DNA of 48,563 bases. Source: Streptomyces smyrnaeus. Lineage in GTDB: Bacteria > Actinomycetota > Actinomycetes > Streptomycetales > Streptomycetaceae. The translations under genes were made by a program, and so were the position numbers. Below the pieces are notes generated by a model. That model was not told where the DNA came from. It did no database searches and saw nothing but the letters and a program-made list of their open reading frames with translations. Location: the NCBI RefSeq assembly GCF_017676345.1, contig NZ_JAFFZM010000037.1:1-48563 (forward strand), in the 5' to 3' direction. Positions within the stretch are counted from its first letter, which is position 1. Every line of letters starts with the position of its first letter. Below, piece by piece: positions 23,651 through 31,172 of the stretch.

Positions 23651-23901
23651 CAGTACGGCCTCCAAGGACTCAGTGCGCCCTTCCGCCCCTGTGGTGCCAG
23701 GCCCGCTCTCTCGCACAGGAGCCGCGTCAACTGTGCTTCCAGCAAGGCGGCATCATCCACGGACAGCACAGCCGACTCGGTCGAGACGTGAACGTCACCC
23801 CGAAAGACCTGAACCGGGATGTGGAACCGGTCATCGACCAAGCGCACATCGCCAGCCACCTTGAACCGGCGCGGCACGTCCTCATGCCGGTGGCCGCTCA
23901 C
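23650..23901 (-). CDS. Small hypothetical protein (83 aa)
   Basis: The core RRFKVAGDVRLVDDRFHIPVQVFRGDVHVSTESAVLSVDDAALLEAQLTRLL looks like a small beta-rich domain followed by a helix. Start GTG at 23901, 4 nt after the stop of the 93-aa gene and following GGTGATGAG; a longer frame to 24024 has no ribosome binding site. Its stop overlaps the next ATG (TGATG). The family is not recognised, although such proteins recur beside HTH regulators in streptomycetes in my memory. Confidence 0.5.
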   Translation of the reverse strand: MSGHRHEDVPRRFKVAGDVRLVDDRFHIPVQVFRGDVHVSTESAVLSVDDAALLEAQLTRLLCERAGLAPQGRKGALSPWRPY

Positions 23902-23905
23902 CTCA

Positions 23906-24187
23906 TCACCGCCATGTCGTACCGCTGTACGCCAGCACCCCACGACGAAGCCGCTCCCGCTGCTGTGCTTCCCGCTTCTCGTGTGCCACGACATAGGGCC
24001 GGACCAGGCCGACATTTTCGCCACGCAGCGAAGACCGATCGAAGACCCGATGTACGCGCGGAAGCATCAGGGTCGGGGTGTCGCCAGGAATCGCCGGGGA
24101 TGCTGTCTCGACTGTGCGATGACGACCCGCACCGGGCAGCAAGAGTTGCAACAGCCATCGCACGAATTGAGGGATAGGGTTTGCCAC
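23906..24187 (-). CDS. Small RWLL-type protein (93 aa)
   Basis: The N-terminal FVRWLLQLLLPGAGRHR and the C-terminal SLRGENVGLVRPYVVAHEKREAQQRERLRR are hallmarks of a small streptomycete protein group that often lies next to XRE/HTH regulators; its function is unknown. The GTG at 24187 has AGGAG 7 nt upstream, which sets the start. A hydrophobic helix at 8-18 may touch the membrane; the C-terminus is a basic, probably helical tail. First gene of a run (93, 83, 42 aa) divergent from the XRE regulator. Confidence 0.65.
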   Translation of the reverse strand: MANPIPQFVRWLLQLLLPGAGRHRTVETASPAIPGDTPTLMLPRVHRVFDRSSLRGENVGLVRPYVVAHEKREAQQRERLRRGVLAYSGTTWR

Positions 24188-24305
24188 GTTGACGCTCCTA
24201 CACAGCGTTGACCACGCCCCCGGACCGTTCGCATCGGTCGCGGGGGTCTCTCGCGTGCCAACTGTGCTGGGAGGGAACGGCGATGGCTTCCCGCCCGTGG
24301 CTATC

Positions 24306-24331
24306 CCCATGATGGGTAGGCTGACGGTCAG
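24306..24331. promoter_or_regulatory. Two adjacent 11-bp palindromes upstream of the XRE gene
   Basis: CCCAT-G-ATGGG (24306-24316) and CTGAC-G-GTCAG (24321-24331), centre to centre 15 bp, 44 bp before the XRE start in the divergent region. They are candidate autoregulatory sites; the binding protein is not shown. Confidence 0.4.
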
Positions 24332-24374
24332 GCTTCGCGACACACTGTCACCAGCAGGCGCAACGGGGCAGACG

Positions 24375-25712
24375 ATGACTGGTTATCAACCGCCGACCGC
24401 ACTACCGCGAGAACTCCTCAGCCACCCCGAGATGCGCGCCGCGATCGTGGCTCACGACTTCGGCGCGGTTTTCTCCCTTGCCCGCCAACTGGCCAAGATC
24501 AGCTATTCCAAGATCGCCGCCGAATGTGACATCAAGCCCGAACGTGTCGGCACCCTCGCCCGTGGCCAGGGTCGCATCACGTCATTCGACAAGATCGCGG
24601 CAATCGCCGACGCCTTACGCATTCCCGGAGACCTACTCGGCCTCGCCCCCCGAGACTGGGAAGCAGCAACCGTATCCGATCACGCCCCTACCGCCTCAGC
24701 ACGCTCCACGCCCGCCACGCGAGAGGGAAGCGAATCAGTGCTGCGCAGGGAATTCTTCAAAAGCTCGGCCGGAGCAGGCCTGGTACTCGGCCTGCCCGAA
24801 CTGACCCAGATCAAGGCAGGCCGACACATCGGCCGAGACGTGCCGGACCAGTTGCGCCACCGCACGGCACGACTGCGGCGCCTCGATGACGTCCTCGGCG
24901 GTGGAGACACCTACCGCGTCTACCTCGGCGAGTACCAAGCAACCAAGACGATGCTGCGAGAGGGCAGCTATACGGAGGAGACCGGGCGCGCGCTTCTGTC
25001 AGTGCTCTCCGAGCAGGCGCAGCAAGCAGGATGGGCCGCGTTCGACGCGGGCAATCACACCGATGCCCGGAGCCTCTACGAGGACAGCCACCAGGCCGCC
25101 ACCGAGGCGAAAGACGCCGCCCTGGCCGGGAACGCCCTGGCCTTCCTCGCCTACCAGAAGATCAACACGGACCGTTCCGCCGGGATGAAGACCGCCGTCC
25201 AGGCATGCCGCACCGCAGGCCCCGACGCCCCGCCCGGGGTACGCGCACTGCTGCATGAACGACTGGCATGGGCCTATGCCGTCGCAGGGAACGCCAGCGA
25301 GACCGAACGCGCTTTGAACGTCGCGGAAGGTGCCCTCAGCGAGAGCGACGGAAGCCCGCAGCCCGACTGGTCATCATGGGTCGACCGTAACGAACTCCAG
25401 ATCATGACCGGCCGCTGTTGGACCGAGCTGCGCCGGCCACTGCGCGCGGTCCCCGTCCTCGAAGACGTGCTCACCCGGTACGACGACGCCCACGCACGGG
25501 ACAAGAGCCTCTATCTGTCGTGGCTCGCGGACTCCTACCTCGCTGCGGGAGAGATCGAGCAGGTCACGGCAATCATCAGCCGGGTACTGGAGCTGTCAGC
25601 CGGAGTGGCGTCCGTCCGCCCACGGCAGCGCCTCGCCCCGATCCTCCAGCAGCTCAGCGATCACCACGACCTTCCGGCCGTCGCCGAAGTGCTGGAGAAG
25701 GCCAGAGCGTGA
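24375..25712 (+). CDS. XRE-family regulator with TPR-like domain
   Basis: A 445-aa protein with an N-terminal XRE helix-turn-helix (about 28-95: FSLARQLAKISYSKIAAECDIKPERVGTLARGQGRITSFDKIAAIADALRIP) and a long helical tetratricopeptide-like C-terminus (about 170-440), the architecture of streptomycete peptide- or ligand-responsive regulators. There is no kinase or ATPase motif. The ATG at 24375 begins MTGYQPPTALPRELL, the normal family N-terminus. An upstream frame extension to 24189 is not protein-like. It is divergent from three coupled small genes that it probably controls, and is convergent with cutA 4 bp downstream. Confidence 0.82.
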   Translation: MTGYQPPTALPRELLSHPEMRAAIVAHDFGAVFSLARQLAKISYSKIAAECDIKPERVGTLARGQGRITSFDKIAAIADALRIPGDLLGLAPRDWEAATVSDHAPTASARSTPATREGSESVLRREFFKSSAGAGLVLGLPELTQIKAGRHIGRDVPDQLRHRTARLRRLDDVLGGGDTYRVYLGEYQATKTMLREGSYTEETGRALLSVLSEQAQQAGWAAFDAGNHTDARSLYEDSHQAATEAKDAALAGNALAFLAYQKINTDRSAGMKTAVQACRTAGPDAPPGVRALLHERLAWAYAVAGNASETERALNVAEGALSESDGSPQPDWSSWVDRNELQIMTGRCWTELRRPLRAVPVLEDVLTRYDDAHARDKSLYLSWLADSYLAAGEIEQVTAIISRVLELSAGVASVRPRQRLAPILQQLSDHHDLPAVAEVLEKARA

Positions 25713-25716
25713 GAGG

Positions 25717-26049
25717 TCAGTCCGCAGGGTTCGGGTCAGTGGTCCGCTCCACCCAGCGCAGGTAGGCATCCGAACCTGCCAAGATCGGCACGGCCGACAC
25801 CTCCGGGTTCTTCCACGGGTGGTGTTCCAAGAGGTGCGCCTCAAGATCTGCGTACCGGTCGGCACGGGTCTTGAACAGCAGTTGCCACTCTTCCCCCGTG
25901 CCGAACTCGCCCAGATGCCAGAAGACGGAGACCACCGGACCGACGATCTGCGCACTGGCCGCAAGCTGGGCCGTCACCACCGACCCCGCAAGCGTCGTGG
26001 CTTGCTCGCGAGTCTCCGTCGCCGTCGCCACCTGAAGGAAATCAGTCAT
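25717..26049 (-). CDS. cutA: CutA1 divalent-ion tolerance family protein
   Basis: A 110-aa trimeric ferredoxin-like protein of the CutA1 family: FLQVATATETREQATTLAGSVV, then the conserved AQIVGPVVSVFWHLGEFGTGEEWQLLFKTRADRYADLEAHLLEHHPWKNPEVSAVPILAGSDAYLRWV, with the E/HP/P signature near the C-terminus. Originally linked to copper tolerance; its true role is unclear. The ATG at 26049 is preceded by TAGGGT (26062-26057) with a 7-nt gap, suggesting a leaderless transcript; the ATG-like extension to 26073 is less likely. It ends 4 bp from the XRE stop (convergent). Confidence 0.88.
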   Translation of the reverse strand: MTDFLQVATATETREQATTLAGSVVTAQLAASAQIVGPVVSVFWHLGEFGTGEEWQLLFKTRADRYADLEAHLLEHHPWKNPEVSAVPILAGSDAYLRWVERTTDPNPAD

Positions 26050-26260
26050 GCCCGCGACCCTAGTTCGCGTCACCGGTCACCGCTCCAACACGGGTGGAAC
26101 TGGGTCGCCCAGCCCGTGAAAACGGCGCGTCTCACTCGCCGTGGGCATGATCCCCGTGGGGCAGGAGCCACCCTCGGGTGGGCCACTTAGCTTGACGCCC
26201 GTGCCTGTGAGGGTGCGCTGCCAGGTGCCCCCGTCCGCCGTGCGACGGTGGCGGGTCGGT
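26050..26260. other. Intergenic region without a gene
   Basis: I see no reading frame with a ribosome binding site or protein-like composition here. The cutA promoter lies at its left end. The rest is ordinary GC-rich DNA. Confidence 0.4.
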
Positions 26261-26533
26261 CTAGATGTCGAGGAACGGCGGCATGATGCGGACGATCACA
26301 ATCAAATGGTCTCTGGGTGATACCAGGAAGTAGAACCAGCCGTCGGCCGCGTCCATGCGACGCAGACCGCCCGGTCGCGGGCCGTTGCCGAAGTCGCTGA
26401 CGTCGATCCCCATCCCGGCCAGGTCGGTCAGTTCCCCCGCGAGACGCTCCACTTCGGTCACCACGTGAGCGGGGGTGCCGCCTGCCACATGCGCGTGGTC
26501 GGGGTCGTACTCCCAGCGCCAGTCGGTGCTCAC
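26261..26533 (-). CDS. Small protein, toxin-like partner
   Basis: A 90-aa protein: YDPDHAHVAGGTPAHVVTEVERLAGELTDLAGMGIDVSDFGNGPRPGGLRRMDAADGWFYFLVSPRDHLIVIVRIMPPF. The C-terminal beta-strand pattern with the basic GLRR resembles RelE/ParE-type small toxins, but no catalytic set is identifiable. Its GTG overlaps the stop of the upstream DUF6247-type gene as GTGA (26533-26530). This order, small helical protein first and compact beta-rich protein second, is that of toxin-antitoxin operons. Confidence 0.6.
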   Translation of the reverse strand: MSTDWRWEYDPDHAHVAGGTPAHVVTEVERLAGELTDLAGMGIDVSDFGNGPRPGGLRRMDAADGWFYFLVSPRDHLIVIVRIMPPFLDI

Positions 26534-26883
26534 CGGGGTGGTAGGCCGAGCGCGGCGTGTGCGTCGTCGAGGATCTTGCCGATGGCGGACGCGGCGCGTC
26601 GGGCCTGCGGCGCGTTACCAGTCTGCGCGGTGTCCTCCCAGCGACGGAACTCTTCCGCGAGACCCGGCTGCCGCTGAATGTGGACGTGGACGGCCCACTG
26701 AGCGATGAACCGCTGGAGGGGAGCAAGGTCGGAAGCCTGACGGGACTGATCGGCGGCCTGATCCAGTTCCCGGGTGAAGGCCGGCAGGGCGGCAGGCGCG
26801 ATCTGCGCGATGGCCTGGCGGAGGGCCGTGACGGTGGCAGGCGGCTGAGGGATGAGTGGCTGCCCGGCGCTGGAGGTGGTCAT
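26530..26883 (-). CDS. DUF6247-type protein, antitoxin-like partner
   Basis: A 117-aa, mostly helical protein: TTSSAGQPLIPQPPATVTALRQAIAQIAPAALPAFTRELDQAADQSRQASDLAPLQRFIAQWAVHVHIQRQPGLAEEFRRWEDTAQ, which I recognise as the DUF6247 family of streptomycetes. The ATG at 26883 has GGGAG 5 nt upstream; this site forms one arm of an inverted repeat (26885-26923). It is coupled to the following 90-aa gene. In other genomes such proteins occur with a small downstream partner. An antitoxin role is an inference from the layout. Confidence 0.68.
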   Translation of the reverse strand: MTTSSAGQPLIPQPPATVTALRQAIAQIAPAALPAFTRELDQAADQSRQASDLAPLQRFIAQWAVHVHIQRQPGLAEEFRRWEDTAQTGNAPQARRAASAIGKILDDAHAALGLPPR

Positions 26884-26884
26884 T

Positions 26885-26923
26885 GCTGCTCCCATGGGCG
26901 AGATTCTGATCCCTGGGAGCAGC
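26885..26923. promoter_or_regulatory. Inverted repeat over the DUF6247 ribosome binding site
   Basis: Perfect 10-bp arms GCTGCTCCCA (26885-26894) and TGGGAGCAGC (26914-26923) with a 19-bp spacer. On the minus strand the arm next to the gene contains the GGGAG ribosome binding site. It could act as a DNA operator for autorepression or as an RNA hairpin hiding the site. Confidence 0.65.
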
Positions 26924-26975
26924 GTATCGAGTGCGGGACCGACCACGTCGCCCGAACGAGTGAGAAGGCGGTCCT

Positions 26976-27641
26976 TCAGCTTCCAGCGGGGGCGATCCCA
27001 GTGGGGCAGCTCACGCCCGTGCCGCCGATGCCGCAGTAGCCGGCCGGGTTCTTGTCCAGGTACTGCTGGTGGTAGCCCTCGGCCGGGTAGAAGGGGCGGT
27101 CCTCGGCGGGGAGGAGCTCCGTGGTGATGTCGCCGTGGCCGGAGGCGGTGAGGACCTGCTGGTAGGCGGCGCGGGAGGCTTCGGCGGCGGCAGCCTGCGC
27201 GGGGGAGTGGGTGTAGACGGCCGAGCGGTACTGGGTGCCGGTGTCGTTGCCCTGGCGGAAGCCCTGGGTCGGGTCGTGGGCCTCCCAGAAGCGCTTGAGC
27301 AGGGCTTCGTAGGAGACCTTCGCCGGGTCGAAGACGACCCGTACGACCTCGGCGTGGCCGGTGAGGCCCGAGCAGACCTCCTCGTACGTCGGGTTGGGGG
27401 TGGAGCCGCCCTGGTAGCCGACGAGGGTCGTCCAGACGCCCTCCGTCGTCCAGAAGACGCGCTCGGCGCCCCAGAAGCAGCCCATACCGAAGTCGGCGAC
27501 CTCCAGGCCTTCCGGGTACGGGCCCTGCAGAGCCGTGCCGAGCACGGTGTGACGCTCGGGCACCGCGTAGGCCGGTTCCGGGCGGCCCTTCAGGGCCTCC
27601 TCGGCGGTGGGGACGCGGTTTTTGAACCTGCCGAACAGCAT
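26976..27641 (-). CDS. msrA: Peptide-methionine (S)-S-oxide reductase
   Basis: Reduces methionine S-sulfoxide in proteins using thioredoxin. The 221-aa protein carries the catalytic GCFWG motif (C55), the GYQGG, YEEVCSGLTGHAEVVRVVFDP and GNDTGTQYRSAVY segments, and two C-terminal cysteines (C203, C212) that serve as recycling residues. An N-terminal extension of about 45 residues precedes the domain, as in other actinobacterial MsrA. GGAG is 6 nt before the ATG at 27641. This is the first clearly core gene to the right of the accessory island. Confidence 0.96.
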   Translation of the reverse strand: MLFGRFKNRVPTAEEALKGRPEPAYAVPERHTVLGTALQGPYPEGLEVADFGMGCFWGAERVFWTTEGVWTTLVGYQGGSTPNPTYEEVCSGLTGHAEVVRVVFDPAKVSYEALLKRFWEAHDPTQGFRQGNDTGTQYRSAVYTHSPAQAAAAEASRAAYQQVLTASGHGDITTELLPAEDRPFYPAEGYHQQYLDKNPAGYCGIGGTGVSCPTGIAPAGS

Positions 27642-27706
27642 GTCGTTCTCCAGACGGACTCAGGTCGCAGGCGACGGGGCGGGAGGAGTGTGCGGGCCCG
27701 CCGGGT

Positions 27707-27991
27707 TCAGCCCGTTCGCTTCGGGGGTGCCGAGGCGGCGGTCCGGGCGGGGGCGTCGTCGTCCGCCCCGGTCTTCTCGGGGCCGTCCCCCGGCGCGGGC
27801 TGCTCCTGGGCGGGCTGCTCCTCGAAGTCCACGCGCTTCATGTGCTTGTTCATCGACTTCATCAGCATCCACACGGCGGCGCCGATCACCGCGAAGACGA
27901 TGAAGCCGAGCACACCGGGGGTCACCTTGTTCTCGTCCAGGTCCTTCGCCAGCGGGAGGACCTGGACGAGCGTTGTCTGCGTCGGGCTCAT
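27707..27991 (-). CDS. Small single-pass membrane protein
   Basis: A 94-aa protein with one membrane helix (about 27-45: VLGFIVFAVIGAAVWMLMKSM) and an acidic, Pro/Ala-rich tail with a basic end. The N-terminus (MSPTQTTLVQVLPLAKDLDENKVTPG) is outside and short. It follows mca by 4 bp in the same direction (mca stop 27996, start 27991), so the two are an operon; the same pairing is conserved in my memory of other streptomycetes. The function is unknown. GAGA near the ATG is a weak ribosome binding site. Confidence 0.8.
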   Translation of the reverse strand: MSPTQTTLVQVLPLAKDLDENKVTPGVLGFIVFAVIGAAVWMLMKSMNKHMKRVDFEEQPAQEQPAPGDGPEKTGADDDAPARTAASAPPKRTG

Positions 27992-27995
27992 ACCA

Positions 27996-28874
27996 TCAAT
28001 TCTCGCGGATCCCCGCGAAGAGGTCGTCCTCGGGGAGGGAGGTGGCCACGCGCGACTTCGCCAGCTCGTACTCCTCGGTCGGCCACACGTCCCGCTGGAT
28101 CTCCAACGGAACGCGGAACCAGCCGCCGTCGGGGTCGATCTGGGTGGCGTGCGCGATCAGTGCCTTGTCGCGGATCTCGAAGAAGTCGCCGCAGGGTACG
28201 TAGGTGGTGATCCGGCGCTCCTTGATCCCCATCTTCTCCCAGCGCTCCAGCCACTCCGTGTACGGCGACTCCAGTCCGCGCTCCAGCATCGCGTTGTGCA
28301 TCGCCTCGGTGCGCTGCCGGTTGAAGCCCTGGTTGTAGTAGAGCTTCTGCGGCTGCCAGGCCGGGCCGAACTCCGCCTCGGGGTACTTCTCGGTGTCCGC
28401 GGCGTGCTCGAAGGCGACCATCGAGATCTTGTGGGTCATGATGTGGTCGGGGTGCGGGTAACCGCCGTTCTCGTCGTAGGTGGTGATCACCTGCGGGCGG
28501 AACTCGCGGATGAGCCGCACCAGCGCGCCGGCGGCCTCGTCCACGTCCTGCAGGGCGAAGCAGCCCTCCGGCAGCGGCGGCAGCGGGTCGCCCTCGGGCA
28601 GGCCGGAGTCGACGAAGCCCAGCCAGGCCTGCTTCACGCCCAGGATCTCCCTGGCCTCGTCCATCTCCTTGCGGCGCACCTCGTGGATGTGCTCCTCGAC
28701 GTAGGTGTCGCCCTGGAGCTTCGGGTTGAGGATGGAGCCCCGCTCACCCCCCGTGCACGTCGCGACGAGCACGTCCACCCCCTCGTCGACGTACTTCGCC
28801 ATGGTGGCCGCGCCCTTGCTCGACTCGTCGTCGGGGTGCGCGTGCACAGCCATCAGTCGCAGTTGCTCAGTCAC
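27996..28874 (-). CDS. mca: Mycothiol S-conjugate amidase
   Basis: A zinc amidase that cleaves mycothiol S-conjugates, releasing mercapturic acids for export; it handles electrophilic toxins and antibiotics in actinomycetes. The 292-aa protein starts (M)TEQLRLMAVHAHPDDESSKG with the zinc-binding AHPDDE motif (H13, D16), and has the second zinc ligand in GGYPHPDHIMTHKISMVAF. GTG start at 28874 with GAGG 8 nt upstream. It is coupled to the small membrane protein and lies upstream of the DUF4307-greA pair in the divergent direction. Confidence 0.96.
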   Translation of the reverse strand: MTEQLRLMAVHAHPDDESSKGAATMAKYVDEGVDVLVATCTGGERGSILNPKLQGDTYVEEHIHEVRRKEMDEAREILGVKQAWLGFVDSGLPEGDPLPPLPEGCFALQDVDEAAGALVRLIREFRPQVITTYDENGGYPHPDHIMTHKISMVAFEHAADTEKYPEAEFGPAWQPQKLYYNQGFNRQRTEAMHNAMLERGLESPYTEWLERWEKMGIKERRITTYVPCGDFFEIRDKALIAHATQIDPDGGWFRVPLEIQRDVWPTEEYELAKSRVATSLPEDDLFAGIREN

Positions 28875-29051
28875 AACTCAATCCTCATAGGTCAAAGCGG
28901 CTCCGCCATCGGCCCGGCCCGCCTTCGGCGGTTTCGCGAGCGGCTTCTATAGTGACCGAATCAGAACCGCGATGTATTCCCGGTAGGACCCCGCTCAGCT
29001 CCGGCCGGGTCCGCAGCCCGCCGCCGGAGCATCTGCCGAGAGGAACGGACC

Positions 29052-29483
29052 ATGGTTGACCTGCGCCAACAGGTCCCCGAAGGGCGTTACGGGCGTACGG
29101 CGGGCCGCTCGGCGGGCGGGAGCGCGGACGCCGAGGCGCGCACGGACCGTCGATTGAAGATCACCGGCGGTGTGCTCGGTGTGCTGATGCTCGCGCTGAT
29201 CGGCTGGATCGGGATCTCCTACATCTCGGGCCAGGATGTGAGCGGCGAGCTGATCAAGTGGAAGGCCGTCTCCGACCGCGCGGTCGAGGTGCACCTGGAG
29301 GTGCGCAAGGACGCCGGTGCCGAGGGCGTGTGCACGCTGCGTGCCCGTGCGGAGGACGGCAGCGAGGTCGGCCGCAAGCAGGTCGAGTTCCCCTCGGGAA
29401 GCTCCCGCATCGACAGGGTCTTCACGATGCGGGTCACGGACCGCGCCACCACCGCCGAGCTGGTGGGCTGCGAGAAGAGGTAG
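29052..29483 (+). CDS. DUF4307 membrane protein
   Basis: A 143-aa protein: cytoplasmic N-terminus rich in Arg/Gly, one membrane helix (about 39-58: ITGGVLGVLMLALIGWIGISYI), then an extracytoplasmic beta-rich domain (KWKAVSDRAVEVHLEVRKDAG ... VCTLRARAEDGSEVGRKQVEFPSGSSRIDRVFTMRVTDRATTAELVGC). This is the DUF4307 layout, found between mca and greA in many actinobacteria. The function is unknown. GAGAGG lies about 8 nt before the ATG. Confidence 0.88.
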   Translation: MVDLRQQVPEGRYGRTAGRSAGGSADAEARTDRRLKITGGVLGVLMLALIGWIGISYISGQDVSGELIKWKAVSDRAVEVHLEVRKDAGAEGVCTLRARAEDGSEVGRKQVEFPSGSSRIDRVFTMRVTDRATTAELVGCEKR

Positions 29484-29685
29484 CCCGGCCGCGGCCCGGC
29501 TCCGGCTGCGACCCGGCTGGGCGGCAGGCTCCGCGGACCTCGCTGACCTGCGACGGAGACAGGGCCTTCTTCCCTTTTCCGCCGAAATTGTTAAGCTCGT
29601 GGTTTCGCCCACCAGTGAAGGCGCACCCTTTCTGGTAGGGCGTTTGCTGCATCAGCTGATATCCCAGTACCGACGAGGAGCACCT

Positions 29686-30183
29686 GTGACCCAGACCAGC
29701 GACAACGTCACCTGGCTGACCCAGGAGGCGTACTCCCAGCTCAAGGCCGAGCTGGAGTACCTGTCGGGTCCTGCACGCACCGAGATCTCCAAGAAGATCG
29801 AGGCGGCTCGCGAAGAGGGCGACCTCCGCGAGAACGGCGGGTACCACGCGGCCAAGGAGGAGCAGGGCAAGCAGGAGCTGCGGATCCGGCAGCTTCAGCA
29901 GCTCCTGGAGAACGCGAAGGTCGGTGAGGCTCCGGCGGACGACGGTGTGGTCGAGCCCGGCATGGTGGTCAAGATCGCCTTCGACGGCGACGAGGACGAC
30001 ACCATCACCTTTCTGCTGGCGTCCCGCGAGTACGCCAGCTCGGAGATCGAGACCTACTCTCCGCAATCGCCCCTGGGCTCCGGTGTGATGGGCAAGAAGG
30101 TCGGCCAGGACGCCGAGTACGAGCTGCCGAACGGCAAGATGGCCTCCGTGCGCATCCTGGAGGCCAAGCCCTACCAGGGCTGA
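29686..30183 (+). CDS. greA: Transcription elongation factor GreA
   Basis: Binds the secondary channel of RNA polymerase and stimulates cleavage of backtracked RNA. It is 165 aa: an N-terminal coiled coil (about 12-85) with the acidic tip in AREEGDLRENGGYHAAKEEQGKQ (the catalytic Asp and Glu are present), and a C-terminal FKBP-like domain ending in SVRILEAKPYQG. GTG start at 29686 with GAGGAG 5 nt upstream. A 20-21 bp perfect hairpin follows the gene. Confidence 0.95.
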   Translation: MTQTSDNVTWLTQEAYSQLKAELEYLSGPARTEISKKIEAAREEGDLRENGGYHAAKEEQGKQELRIRQLQQLLENAKVGEAPADDGVVEPGMVVKIAFDGDEDDTITFLLASREYASSEIETYSPQSPLGSGVMGKKVGQDAEYELPNGKMASVRILEAKPYQG

Positions 30184-30228
30184 TGGCGGAACCTCCGCGC
30201 CTTCGGCCGGAGGTGCCCTTTGCGACGA

Positions 30229-30274
30229 CGAACGGCGGACGGCCCGCGCTGCGGCGCGGGCCGTCCGCCGTTCG
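30229..30274. terminator. Perfect 21-bp stem terminator
   Basis: Arms of 21 bp (left 30229-30249, right 30254-30274) around a TGCG loop; the arm reads CGAACGGCGGACGGCCCGCG before its last base. It separates the convergent greA and ABC permease genes. Confidence 0.85.
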
Positions 30275-30311
30275 ACGGTAGGTGGTGGGTCGTGCGGCGT
30301 GCTGGGTGGGC

Positions 30312-31172
30312 TCACCCCGTCGCCGAGCGGTATTTGCGGACCGCCAGGGTGCGGAAGACCACGATGATGGCGACCGACCACAGCAGCGAGGCCCAGGCCG
30401 GGTGCTGCATCGGCCAGGCGTCCGGGACCGGGTAGCCGGGCGGCAGGTTGCCGAACAGCTCGCGGCAGGCGACCACCGTCGCGCTGAACGGGTTCCACTC
30501 CGCGACGTGCTGCAGGAAGGCGGGCATGTTCTGCGAGGGCACGAACGCGACGGAGATGAAGGTCAGCGGGAACAGCCAGATCAACCCGCCGGAGGTGGCC
30601 GCCTCCGGAGTGCGTACGGACAGTCCGATCAGGGCGCCGATCCAGGTGAACGCGTACCCGAGCAGCAACAGCAGACCGAAGCCGGCCAGGGCGTCGAGGA
30701 GCCCGTGGTGCGGGGCCCAGCCGACGAGCGCCGCGACGATGGCGAGGACGACCAGGGTCAGCGCCGTCTGCACCAGGTCGGCGATGGTGCGCCCGGTCAG
30801 TACGGCGCCGCGGGTCATCGGCAGCGAGCGGAACCGGTCGACGAGGCCCTTGTGCATGTCCTCGGCGATACCGGCGCCGGCGCCCGCCGTCGCGAAGGTG
30901 ACGGTCTGCGCGAAGATGCCGGCCATCAGGAACTCGCGATAGGAGCCGGCGTCCGTCCCGGCGCCGGGGACCTTGATGGAGCCGCCGAAGACATAGCTGA
31001 ACAGCACCACGAACATGATCGGCTGGATCAGTCCGAAGATGACGACCTCGGGGATGCGCACCATGCGTATCAGGTTGCGCTTGGCCATCACGAGTGAGTC
31101 GGTTATCGACTGTGTGATGCCGCCGCGGCCACGGGGGGTGGTGGGCGACGCGGCCGGTGCTGTGGCCGTCAC
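30312..31172 (-). CDS. ABC-2 type transporter permease
   Basis: A 286-aa membrane subunit with six helices, of the DrrB type. The family signatures QPIMFVVLFSYVFGG and FLMAGIFAQTVTFATAGAGAGIAEDMHKGLVDRFRSLPMTRGAVLTGRTIADL are present. Its GTG overlaps the ATPase stop as GTGA (31172-31169), so it is made from the same mRNA. With the ATPase it forms an exporter, most likely of a drug or lipid; the substrate is not shown. Confidence 0.9.
   Translation of the reverse strand: MTATAPAASPTTPRGRGGITQSITDSLVMAKRNLIRMVRIPEVVIFGLIQPIMFVVLFSYVFGGSIKVPGAGTDAGSYREFLMAGIFAQTVTFATAGAGAGIAEDMHKGLVDRFRSLPMTRGAVLTGRTIADLVQTALTLVVLAIVAALVGWAPHHGLLDALAGFGLLLLLGYAFTWIGALIGLSVRTPEAATSGGLIWLFPLTFISVAFVPSQNMPAFLQHVAEWNPFSATVVACRELFGNLPPGYPVPDAWPMQHPAWASLLWSVAIIVVFRTLAVRKYRSATG

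Noticed and set aside
26110..26180. Short GC-rich words resembling a type I-E CRISPR repeat (GGGGCAGGAGCC and CCCCGTGG)
   Set aside because: No regularly spaced second copy occurs and no cas gene is present.
27069..28952. A 627-codon plus-strand frame over msrA and mca
   Set aside because: The opposite strand carries two certain enzymes; the long frame has no domain.
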